This document shows, piece after piece, positions 11,900 through 19,657 of a stretch of 64,000 bases of DNA. The notes beneath the pieces are model-generated. The model saw only the letters and a list, made by a program, of their open reading frames with translations, was not told where the DNA came from and did not search any database. How positions within the stretch are numbered: the stretch's first letter is position 1; every line of letters starts with the position of its first letter. This DNA is from Methanospirillum purgamenti (GTDB lineage Archaea > Halobacteriota > Methanomicrobia > Methanomicrobiales > Methanospirillaceae): the NCBI RefSeq assembly GCF_018502485.1, contig NZ_CP075546.1; one strand, 5' to 3'. A program made the translations under genes and the position numbers.

Positions 11900-12571
11900 T
11901 TATGACCCTCCTGGTCCGAACCCGGGAATTTCAATTTTTTTCTCAAGCATATGGATACCTGTCGTGCCTACATAACTCAAAAGAATAAATATGACCGCAC
12001 ATGCCAGATAAATTGGTAAAGTAACATAGGTTTGAGAAACAATCTGTGATGATCGAGTGAGTAGTTCAGCTACTCCTATAGCATAACATACAGATGATTC
12101 TGTTAAAATTTCAGGGTATTGATTAGACCATCCAGGGAGTGCAATTCTCATAGCCTGAGGCAAAATGACACTTCTTATTGCCTGAAATCTGGACATACCA
12201 AGTGATCGTGCTGCAGTCATCTGTCCTTCAGATATTGATTGGATTGCTCCTCTGAAAACTTGTGACTGATAAGCTGCACCCCACAACCCCAAAACAACTG
12301 CTCCAACATAAAATGCAGGAAAATCAAAACCCAATGCAGGAAATATACCAAAATAAAACAAAAAGAGAAGGACAAGGACAGGAAGACCTCTGAAAAACCA
12401 GACATATATGGATATTCCAGTCCTGACTGGCAAAGAGCCATATACTTGTCCTAATGCCATAGGAAGACCAAGACCGACTCCGATTATAAGGGCTGATGCA
12501 ACAAGTCCGAGAGTCAGGACAATACCGCTGAAAAGATACGGAAACCAGTCAATTAGAATCTCTATAACCAT
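11900..12571 (-). CDS. Polar amino-acid ABC transporter permease (first)
   Basis: 223 aa, HisQ/GlnP type, with an N-terminal helix (SGIVLTLGLVASALIIG) and an EAA loop AARSLGMSRFQAIRSVILPQAMRIALPG at about 140-167. GGAG lies 11 nt before the ATG. It is the first gene of the three-gene set, about 125 bp after the binding-protein gene at 12697, so the four may share a transcript. That 125-bp gap contains no convincing gene. Confidence 0.92.
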   Translation of the reverse strand: MVIEILIDWFPYLFSGIVLTLGLVASALIIGVGLGLPMALGQVYGSLPVRTGISIYVWFFRGLPVLVLLFLFYFGIFPALGFDFPAFYVGAVVLGLWGAAYQSQVFRGAIQSISEGQMTAARSLGMSRFQAIRSVILPQAMRIALPGWSNQYPEILTESSVCYAIGVAELLTRSSQIVSQTYVTLPIYLACAVIFILLSYVGTTGIHMLEKKIEIPGFGPGGS

Positions 12572-12696
12572 AATCAGTAAAACTCCGACCTAAACATCAT
12601 GGCTTCCCAGAGTTCTTTATCCGACTCTTTGATACATGACGTAAGGCATGGGACGTATTGTATTCAATAATAGGTGATAAGAAAAGATGAAATGTT

Positions 12697-13521
12697 TTAT
12701 TCCATCTCATATTTTTGTTGTAATTCGGTCCACTTTGGAGATGCCATCAGGTGAGCCAGTCCTTCATTAATCGTCTCAAGAAGTTCTGGGTCAGTCTTTC
12801 GAATAGCAACACCATAATCTTCACCTGTATCAATTTCACCGATTATGTGAAGTGGTTTTCCTGCAATTGCATCCATCATTGGTGGTCTGTCGTAAATTGC
12901 GAAATCAATCCGCTTATTTTGGAGATCTGTTGCGACCAGTGGGAAATTATCGTATGTTACCAACATATCGGCTGACATCACACTCTTATTGACAAGGTTT
13001 TCTTCTACCCAGAAAGCTCCGGTAGTTCCGCGCTGTGCACCTACTTTTCCGGTTCCGGCCATAAAGTCATCCATAGTCAGGTTTGTATCATCATGTACCG
13101 CAACAGATTGGTTAATTTTCAAATATGGGGTGCTAAAGTTAACTACTTCTTTCCGTTCATCTGTTATGGTCATACCTGAATAGACCATGTCAATCTTGCC
13201 AGCCTGAAGTGCAGGAATAATTCCATCCCATGCCATTGCTTGAATCTTGACGTTAAAGCCCATATCATCAGCAATCCACTTGACTGATTCCACATCAAAT
13301 CCTTGTGGCTCACCATTTTTATCGATAAAACTGTATGGTGGATATTCGCCGTCAATTCCAACAATGTATGTTGGTTTGTCTGAAATAGCCGCTTCAGATG
13401 TAGCTTCTGGAGAGATAATTTCACCTGACTGTTCCGCGGGTTTTTCCGTGCATCCACATAGGCACACACCTATGAGAACAAAGATACCCAGAATCACAGA
13501 TACAACCTTTTTGTCCATCAT
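12697..13521 (-). CDS. Amino-acid ABC transporter substrate-binding lipoprotein
   Basis: About 274 aa. A lipoprotein signal (VILGIFVLIGVCLCGC) is followed by an acidic/Ser linker to about residue 48. The SBP_bac_3 domain follows, with IVGIDGEYPPYSFIDKNGE at its start, then FDVESVKWIADDMG and GKIDMVYSGMTITDERK. It ends with LMASPKWTELQQKYEME. It belongs with the downstream permease/ATPase genes. The start is the first of two adjacent ATGs; a TTG just upstream was ignored. It is a close paralogue of the divergent gene at 13666. Confidence 0.93.
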   Translation of the reverse strand: MMDKKVVSVILGIFVLIGVCLCGCTEKPAEQSGEIISPEATSEAAISDKPTYIVGIDGEYPPYSFIDKNGEPQGFDVESVKWIADDMGFNVKIQAMAWDGIIPALQAGKIDMVYSGMTITDERKEVVNFSTPYLKINQSVAVHDDTNLTMDDFMAGTGKVGAQRGTTGAFWVEENLVNKSVMSADMLVTYDNFPLVATDLQNKRIDFAIYDRPPMMDAIAGKPLHIIGEIDTGEDYGVAIRKTDPELLETINEGLAHLMASPKWTELQQKYEME

Positions 13522-13590
13522 CAAACGTTTTTATCAGAACTCATTTATCCGTTTTGCTTTTGTTTTCATAATTCTATCCCGATAAATTTA

Positions 13591-13600
13591 GGTATATAAA
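13591..13600 (+). promoter_or_regulatory. TATA box for the 13666 binding-protein gene
   Basis: GGTATATAAATC lies about 70 bp before the ATG in the divergent intergenic region. It would place a start site near 13617 with a leader of about 50 nt. Confidence 0.5.
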
Positions 13601-13665
13601 TCATAATGGACATTCGTATGTGAATCATTTCCTAATACATATGTACGAGGCAGACAATACCATCA

Positions 13666-14496
13666 ATGATGAAGAAAAGTGGATTAGTACTAGTCTCTCT
13701 CATCGGACTGGTAGCCTTATTGTTTGTATGTGGATGCACGACAACAGAGCAACCTGCATCAACACCTGAAGCAAATGTACAAACAACAGAGTCAGCTCCT
13801 GTCACTCAAAGCACAGCAGATTTTTATAGAGTAGGAATTGATGCAGCTTATCAGCCATTTTCAATGGTAGGTCCTGATGGAAAAGCGACCGGGTTTGATG
13901 TAGATTCAATGAAATGGATCGCGAAAGATCAGGGATTTGAAGTAGAATTTATTCCAATCGCATGGGATGGAATTATTCCTGCACTCCAGGCAAGCAAGAT
14001 TGATCTTGTGTATGCAGGGATGACCATCACTGATGAAAGGAAAGAAAAAGTAAACTTTTCAAAGCCTTACTGGACCGTCAATCAGATGGTGGTTGTGAAA
14101 GAAGGTTCTCCGATAACATTAGATCAGGTAAAGAATGGATCTGTAATTATCGGAACTCAGCGTGGATGTACTGCTGCAATCTGGATTGATGAAAACCTTG
14201 TTAACAAGAGTCTCATGTCTGCAGCGAATCTGAAATTATATGACAATACACCATTGGCAGTTGATGATCTGGTGTCAGGTCGTATTGATGCAGTTATGTA
14301 TGACAGTACCGTCATGAATGACATCATTGCAGGTAAACCTGTTGCAAAAATTGGTATGGTAGAGACTAATGAGGATTTCGGCATTGCTGTGCGGAAGGAT
14401 GATACAGAACTGCTTGAAAAACTGAATGCAGGTCTTGACAAATTAATGGCATCCCCTGACTGGGAAGCTTTGAAACAGAAATATAAAATGGAATAA
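13666..14496 (+). CDS. Second amino-acid ABC substrate-binding lipoprotein
   Basis: 276 aa. The lipobox is in LLFVCGC, followed by a Thr/Pro/Glu-rich linker. The SBP_bac_3 domain contains RVGIDAAYQPFSMVGPDGK, GFDVDSMKWIAKDQGF and WDGIIPALQASKIDLVYAG, and ends like its paralogue at 12697 (MASPDWEALKQKYKME). It is transcribed away from the ABC operon and has no permease of its own nearby, so it probably delivers a related ligand to the same membrane complex. Conserved arginine and aspartate residues of amino-acid binders are present (TDERKEKVNFS). Confidence 0.92.
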   Translation: MMKKSGLVLVSLIGLVALLFVCGCTTTEQPASTPEANVQTTESAPVTQSTADFYRVGIDAAYQPFSMVGPDGKATGFDVDSMKWIAKDQGFEVEFIPIAWDGIIPALQASKIDLVYAGMTITDERKEKVNFSKPYWTVNQMVVVKEGSPITLDQVKNGSVIIGTQRGCTAAIWIDENLVNKSLMSAANLKLYDNTPLAVDDLVSGRIDAVMYDSTVMNDIIAGKPVAKIGMVETNEDFGIAVRKDDTELLEKLNAGLDKLMASPDWEALKQKYKME

Positions 14497-14575
14497 TCCA
14501 TCTCCTTTTTCCGAATAGCATAAACCTGATCATGATAAATCTGTCAGAGATATCCTGGTCCGGATTATATGCATC

Positions 14576-15667
14576 ATGAATTTTAGACAGCAAAATTTAA
14601 TTCCTCTCCTGTATGCTACATTATCAGCAGTATTTTTTGGGAGCTGTGCTCCGGTTACAAAATATTTTGTCTCTGATATTGAACCCCTCATGTTAGCTGC
14701 CCTCTTTTATCTTGGCAGTGGGCTTGGTATGCTTACATTGATTATTGGGTGCAGAATATTCCGAAGAGGAAAACCACCTTCAGATTCACCAGTAAACATT
14801 CATGATCTGCCTTATCTTGCTGGAATGTCTGTTTTTGGCGGAATATTAGCACCTGTTGTCTTAATGTATTCGATGAAAGAAACACAGGCGGCAACTGGAT
14901 CCCTCTTATTGAATTTCGAACCTGTTGCTACCGGGCTTTTTGCAGCATTTATTTTTCAGGAAGCTGTTGGAAAACGGATCTGGGGGGCTATGGTACTGAT
15001 TACCATGTCCTGTCTCCTTTTATCATATGATCCATCAGGGATTTTTGGATTATCTCTGGGCGCTGCTGGAGTTTTACTGGCATGTATTTTTTGGGCATTC
15101 GATAACAATATCAGCAGGAGAGTGTCTGGAAAAGATCCTTTTTCATGTATAATGATAAAAGGGCTTTCTGCAGGATTGTGCACTGGTTTTATAGCAATTC
15201 TCATAGGAGAACATCTGCCTTCTTATGTTGAAGTGCCTATGTTCCTTTTGATTGGTTTTTTTAGTTATGGTGGCCTTGCGAGTGTATTTTTTTTATTGGC
15301 TCTCCGTTCTATTGGTACTGCACGAACAGGTTTATTTTTAGCGTTATCTCCATTTTTTGGAGTTTTGTTCTCATTTTTATTGTTTCATGAACCTATTCAT
15401 CAGGCATTTCCACTTGCATTTCTGATCATGATTCTTGGAGTATATTTGTTGGTCAGTGAAAAACATGCCCATATACACACACATGTTCCCTTGGTTCATG
15501 ATCATCGTCATGCACATAACGACCTTCATCATGATCATGTTCATGGTTCCCACGTACCACCGGTATCATCAACTGGTGAACATAGTCATCTACATGCACA
15601 TAAGGAGATAACTCATGTTCATCCTCACAAACCAGATCTCCATCATCAGCATGAGCATAAAATATGA
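14576..15667 (+). CDS. DMT/EamA-family transporter with His-rich tail
   Basis: 363 aa. Ten predicted membrane helices in two EamA halves (about 8-145 and 155-295), with the usual GxxAP and late-helix ALSPFFGVLFSFLLFHEP motifs. The last 70 or so residues form a soluble tail with about two dozen histidines as HxH and HxHxH runs, typical of zinc, nickel or cobalt binding. EamA proteins usually export metabolites or amino acids. The stop overlaps the start of the agmatine enzyme gene (ATGA), so the two are likely co-translated. This suggests a link to agmatine/polyamine or metal handling; the substrate is unknown. Confidence 0.85.
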   Translation: MNFRQQNLIPLLYATLSAVFFGSCAPVTKYFVSDIEPLMLAALFYLGSGLGMLTLIIGCRIFRRGKPPSDSPVNIHDLPYLAGMSVFGGILAPVVLMYSMKETQAATGSLLLNFEPVATGLFAAFIFQEAVGKRIWGAMVLITMSCLLLSYDPSGIFGLSLGAAGVLLACIFWAFDNNISRRVSGKDPFSCIMIKGLSAGLCTGFIAILIGEHLPSYVEVPMFLLIGFFSYGGLASVFFLLALRSIGTARTGLFLALSPFFGVLFSFLLFHEPIHQAFPLAFLIMILGVYLLVSEKHAHIHTHVPLVHDHRHAHNDLHHDHVHGSHVPPVSSTGEHSHLHAHKEITHVHPHKPDLHHQHEHKI

Positions 15668-17628
15668 ATGTTCAATCCAAAGAAAGATCAATCAAAAATA
15701 TGGAAGTGGATAATTCTATGAAGAGCAGATTATGCCGGATAGCATTACTACAACAATCGGTTGATTCAACTATCAGAAATACTATACAGCAAACCGAAAA
15801 AAATATCCGAACCGCTGCACTTAATGGTTCAGAAATTATCTGTCTTCCTGAATTATTTTCATCAATTTACTTTCCTCAGTACATAGGATTTGACATCAGG
15901 CAATATTGTGAGAGTTTGGATGGTCCTTTTATTCGTGGTTTTCAAAGACTTGCTCTAGAACTGGGTATTGTATTAATAGTCCCATTTTGTGAAAATAATA
16001 AAGACGAGACTGTTTTTAATTCTGCAGTTGTCATAGATGCAGATGGTTCACTTCTTCCTCCATATCATAAGGTCCATCTCCCACAGGATCCCTATTTTTT
16101 TGAAAAAGGATACTTTCACCCTGGGGAGAACTATCTCACTCACAAAACCCGTTATGCAAACATAGCCGTTTTGATATGTTATGATCAGTGGTTTCCTGAA
16201 GCAGCACGTTCTGTCGCCCTGATGGGGGCGGATATTATCTTTTATCCAACTGCGATTGGGCATATTAAAGGAGAAATTCCGGGTGAAGGATCCTGGAAAG
16301 AGGCATGGCAGATCATCCAGCGGTCACATGCTATTGCCAACAGTATTCCGGTCGCTGCTGTGAATCGGTGTGGGTGGGAGGATAATATCTTCTTTTTTGG
16401 AGGTTCTTTTGTGTGTGATGCATTTGGAAATATTTTGACCGAAGCTGCAGAAAAAGAAGAGATACTGTATGCTGACATTGATCTCGCATATGGTTCAGAT
16501 ATACGCGAAGGATGGGGTTTTTTTAGAAACCGAAGGATTGATACATATAAATCTATTGTTTCAAAAGTCGATTACCAAAGTACTGGATCTTACTCTCTGA
16601 CTCCTGCCAATCAGGGATATCATATGCCTGCTGAATGGGAACAGCACCAGTCAGTATGGATGGCATGGCCACATAATGATTTGACATTTCTCCATCTCGA
16701 AGAAGTAGAAGAAACCTATCTGAATATAATTATCGCACTTGTTCCCACTGAACATATTGAAATGCTTGTTCCTGACAGAGAAATGGAGGAAAAAATCATA
16801 CATTTCCTTCATATGAGAGGGATAGAAAACCCGGGTATTACTTTTCATATTTCGTCATATTCTGATGTATGGATTCGTGATTATGGCCCCTCGTTTGTAA
16901 TTAATCGTGCTCAAAAGAATATTTCCGCAGTCTTCTGGGATTTTAATGCATGGGGGAATAAGTATGATGAGCTCATTGAGGATGGGATTATCTGTAGGAA
17001 TATAATCTTTCAGCGGCAGATTCGGACATTTTTCCCCGGAATCATTCTTGAAGGAGGATCCATTGATGTAAATGGCAGGGGCTGTGTTCTCACAACAAGA
17101 CAATGTCTCCTAAATCCGAACAGGAATCCATCACTTACGCAAGATGATATTGAACAATATCTTAAAGACTACTTGTGTGTTCAAAAAATAATCTGGTTAA
17201 ATAATGGTATTGTCGGAGATGACACTGATGGTCACATTGATGATATTGCCCGGTTTGTTAATCCCACAACAATAGTCTGTGCTATTGAAGAAGATCCGGA
17301 CGATGAAAATTATCAGATATTGCAGGAAAACTTTCAAATTTTGACAGGTGAAACAGATCAGAATAATAAACCATTTACCATCATCACGATTCCAATGCCC
17401 CATCCGGTTCAAGATGAAAACAATCGGTATCCAGCAAGTTATCTGAATTTTTATATCGGCAATACCATTGTTTTGGTTCCGATTTTTAATGATCCCAGGG
17501 ATCAAAAGGCACTTTCTATTTTGCAGTATCTGTTTCCTGAAAAAAAGGTTGTAGGGATAGATGCTCGTGCTATGGTTGAGGGTTATGGAACGATTCATTG
17601 TGCCACACAACAGCAACCAGCCATATAA
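15664..17628 (+). CDS. Fused N-carbamoylputrescine amidase / agmatine deiminase
   Basis: 654 aa, two enzymes in one chain. Residues about 22-300 are a nitrilase-fold AguB domain with catalytic Glu63 (LPELF), Lys136 (YHKVHLP) and Cys172 (LICYDQWFPEAAR). Residues about 315-654 are an AguA domain: PAEWEQHQSVWMAWP, ILEGGSIDVNG, DDTDGHIDD and the C-terminal GTIHCATQQQP with nucleophile Cys646. AguA turns agmatine into N-carbamoylputrescine; AguB then yields putrescine, CO2 and ammonia. The order is reversed relative to the reactions. The annotated start overlaps the upstream stop; an ATG at 15718, preceded by GGAAGTGG, is an alternative that removes 18 residues. All catalytic residues are present. 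Confidence 0.93.
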   Translation: MNVQSKERSIKNMEVDNSMKSRLCRIALLQQSVDSTIRNTIQQTEKNIRTAALNGSEIICLPELFSSIYFPQYIGFDIRQYCESLDGPFIRGFQRLALELGIVLIVPFCENNKDETVFNSAVVIDADGSLLPPYHKVHLPQDPYFFEKGYFHPGENYLTHKTRYANIAVLICYDQWFPEAARSVALMGADIIFYPTAIGHIKGEIPGEGSWKEAWQIIQRSHAIANSIPVAAVNRCGWEDNIFFFGGSFVCDAFGNILTEAAEKEEILYADIDLAYGSDIREGWGFFRNRRIDTYKSIVSKVDYQSTGSYSLTPANQGYHMPAEWEQHQSVWMAWPHNDLTFLHLEEVEETYLNIIIALVPTEHIEMLVPDREMEEKIIHFLHMRGIENPGITFHISSYSDVWIRDYGPSFVINRAQKNISAVFWDFNAWGNKYDELIEDGIICRNIIFQRQIRTFFPGIILEGGSIDVNGRGCVLTTRQCLLNPNRNPSLTQDDIEQYLKDYLCVQKIIWLNNGIVGDDTDGHIDDIARFVNPTTIVCAIEEDPDDENYQILQENFQILTGETDQNNKPFTIITIPMPHPVQDENNRYPASYLNFYIGNTIVLVPIFNDPRDQKALSILQYLFPEKKVVGIDARAMVEGYGTIHCATQQQPAI

Positions 17629-17685
17629 TCAATTCTATCATGCAAAGCTTCAATTGTTATTCGATTGGATATACCTGTGACTACC

Positions 17686-17991
17686 ATGTCTTTATTAGCA
17701 GAATTTTTTGAATTTTTAAAAGAGTACAAAGTTGTTGCGTTAGCAGTGGCATTTATCATGGGTGTAGCAGCAACTGCTCTTGTAAAATCATTTGTTGACA
17801 ATCTTATTATGCCAATAATTGGTGTCCTGACCCCTTCCGGAAATTGGAAAGAAGCAGTATTGCCAGTAGGACCAATCAATTTTGGTATCGGGCCTTTTGG
17901 TGCAGAGTGTATAAATTTTATCATTATTGCTATAGTTGTTTTCATGATCGCAAAAGTTGTGATGGGTGAAGAGAAGGTAGAAAAGAAATAA
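17686..17991 (+). CDS. mscL: Large-conductance mechanosensitive channel MscL
   Basis: 101 aa from the ATG at 17686; GTG and TTG starts a few codons earlier are possible but less likely. The N-terminal helix and TM1 (EFLKEYKVVALAVAFIMGVA, ALVKSFVDNLIMPIIG) carry the pore-lining pattern. A periplasmic loop with GPINFGIGPFGAECINF follows, then TM2 (FIIIAIVVFMIAK) and a short charged tail. It forms a homopentameric tension-gated valve released by osmotic downshock. At the short end for MscL, because the C-terminal helical bundle is reduced. Confidence 0.9.
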   Translation: MSLLAEFFEFLKEYKVVALAVAFIMGVAATALVKSFVDNLIMPIIGVLTPSGNWKEAVLPVGPINFGIGPFGAECINFIIIAIVVFMIAKVVMGEEKVEKK

Positions 17992-17993
17992 CA

Positions 17994-18509
17994 ATGAACA
18001 CTCTGGATTATGTCCCTGACATCTGGTATATGATAGCGGGTCGGATAGCTCCTCCGATATGTTGTACAAATCCAACTCCTTTTCATCGTGCATTTTCGAT
18101 GGCTATGATTGAAGTCTCGAAAAAAGACGGAGATCTGGATCGAGCTGTCAGTCTGCTTCAGGAGATCATTACATCAGTTCCCCCTGAGTGGATGGTTTTT
18201 GAACAAGCCGGGCAATTGCTCAATGTGATTGGATGGAGAACTCAATACCACAAAGAATGGTTTCCTCCTGATCGAAAGGTACGTTCATTTAAACCAGGGG
18301 TCTGTGGTCCTCATGTGGCTCATGCATATGCTCTTATGCAGACAGGAGCTGATGATGATGCGTTGCATCTTGTAAGTCGGATAATAAATGAAGGAGTTCC
18401 GGGGTCTGATGATATTTATATGGCATCGTTAATTCGGACTGCAATATATATTTGTCAGGGCAGAATAGATATGGGAGAAGAAGAACTTCGGTTGATTCAC
18501 CAAACATAA
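17994..18509 (+). CDS. Hypothetical protein, possibly TPR-like
   Basis: 171 aa, family not recognised. Predominantly helical, with two stretches that resemble helix pairs of TPR-type repeats (GDLDRAVSLLQEIITSVPPEW and PHVAHAYALMQTGADDDALH). It contains ICCTNP near the N-terminus and four cysteines in all. There is no signal peptide. It begins 2 nt after mscL, so probably cotranscribed with it. Confidence 0.7.
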   Translation: MNTLDYVPDIWYMIAGRIAPPICCTNPTPFHRAFSMAMIEVSKKDGDLDRAVSLLQEIITSVPPEWMVFEQAGQLLNVIGWRTQYHKEWFPPDRKVRSFKPGVCGPHVAHAYALMQTGADDDALHLVSRIINEGVPGSDDIYMASLIRTAIYICQGRIDMGEEELRLIHQT

Positions 18510-18549
18510 GGATCTTATACTTTTTTTAGTAATCCCACCAGTTCAATAC

Positions 18550-19287
18550 ATGGAAAAGATCCATCCATCTCATCAGGGTCATTCACGTCAGGAGATTATC
18601 GAAATTCTTGAAGGATTAGCACCTCCTGAACTTGCAGAGCCATTTGATTCAGGTAGAATTGGATTAATTGTTGAAGGAAAAAATGAAATTAATAGAATAA
18701 ATACCTGCCTTGATGTTACTCCTACAGTTGTCCGGGCTGCAATTGCTCAAAATGCTGACCTTTTGGTAGCACATCATACTCCTATATGGAATCCGCTGAC
18801 TCGTATCAATGGTGATAATGCCCTTTTATTATCTGAAATTTTAAGCTCTGGTCTGAATGTCTATGTGATGCATACAAATTGGGATCATGCACCTGGAGGC
18901 GTAAATGACATTCTGGCTGATATACTTGGGCTCACTGATACAACTCCAATGTCACTTGGGCTCGTTGGAACATGTTCAATAACATTAGAAGAAATAACTC
19001 AAAAACTTCATGCTCCTTTACGCATATGGGGAAAAATGCATTCCATAAGGCGACTGGCTATTGTAGCGGGATCAGGATTTGATATAGACATTATCCATGA
19101 GGCTACACGACTTGGAGCTGATGCATTTCTTTCAGCAGAACTTCGTCATTCAGTATTTCGATCATCACCCATCCCTCTTCTGGAATCAACTCATTATGCT
19201 CTTGAATCTCCCTCAATGCGCGTTTTGGCAGAAAAATATGGATGGAACTATATTGATGATCCTCCCCAATTGCTCACACATGCATGA
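18550..19287 (+). CDS. NIF3/DUF34-family dinuclear metal protein
   Basis: 245 aa. NIF3-like pattern: metal ligands in LLVAHHTPIW (His-His), VMHTNWDHAPGGVND, and late ELRHSVFRSSPIPLLESTHYALES (His and Glu). The N-terminal segment AEPFDSGRIGLIVEG corresponds to the family's W-D..G. region. The short single-core form, without the inserted PII-like domain, is typical of archaea. Family members bind two metal ions; some are annotated as GTP cyclohydrolase-like, but their biological role is unsettled. The stop overlaps the next gene by 4 nt (ATGA). Confidence 0.9.
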   Translation: MEKIHPSHQGHSRQEIIEILEGLAPPELAEPFDSGRIGLIVEGKNEINRINTCLDVTPTVVRAAIAQNADLLVAHHTPIWNPLTRINGDNALLLSEILSSGLNVYVMHTNWDHAPGGVNDILADILGLTDTTPMSLGLVGTCSITLEEITQKLHAPLRIWGKMHSIRRLAIVAGSGFDIDIIHEATRLGADAFLSAELRHSVFRSSPIPLLESTHYALESPSMRVLAEKYGWNYIDDPPQLLTHA

Positions 19288-19619
19288 TAACTCCTCTTGA
19301 TGATTTGTATGATACCAATGTTCTCGATGAGCGGATGCGAAGACGGATAGGTGGATTTTACCGTAATCGTGGAGTAAAAGCTCTGGAAATAATTGATCAT
19401 GACCGGGTTAAACGATATCGGGATTTTTTTGTGGTTGTTGGTGAAACCGGGGAATATGTGGTCGAGGGTAATTACTGTTCATGTGATGATTTTCTTCATC
19501 GGGGTGGAATGTGTGCTCATATTTTAGCTGTTCTGATTTCCCGTGCTATCGGGAGATACGAACTTATCGATCTCTGGTATTATGAAGATTTGAAAGATCA
19601 GGGAATTACACCCATATAG
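19284..19619 (+). CDS. SWIM zinc-finger domain protein
   Basis: 111 aa. Residues about 46-80 hold a compact SWIM motif: YVVEGNYCSCDDFLHRGGMCAHILAVL, i.e. CxC-x8-CxH. SWIM domains bind zinc and mediate nucleic-acid or protein contacts. The N-terminal part is basic (RMRRRIGGFYRNRG). It is translationally coupled to the NIF3 gene and lies 38 bp before alaS. Likely nucleic-acid-associated; the partner is unknown. Confidence 0.85.
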   Translation: MITPLDDLYDTNVLDERMRRRIGGFYRNRGVKALEIIDHDRVKRYRDFFVVVGETGEYVVEGNYCSCDDFLHRGGMCAHILAVLISRAIGRYELIDLWYYEDLKDQGITPI

Positions 19620-19657
19620 AATACAAGCGGATATCTAAGGCATCGCAGGCAATCCTC

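Noticed and set aside
12597..12696. Possible remnant of a third binding-protein gene between the permease and the binding-protein gene
   Set aside because: A short leftward peptide (ELWEAMM) vaguely recalls the end of the binding proteins, but the similarity is too short to support.
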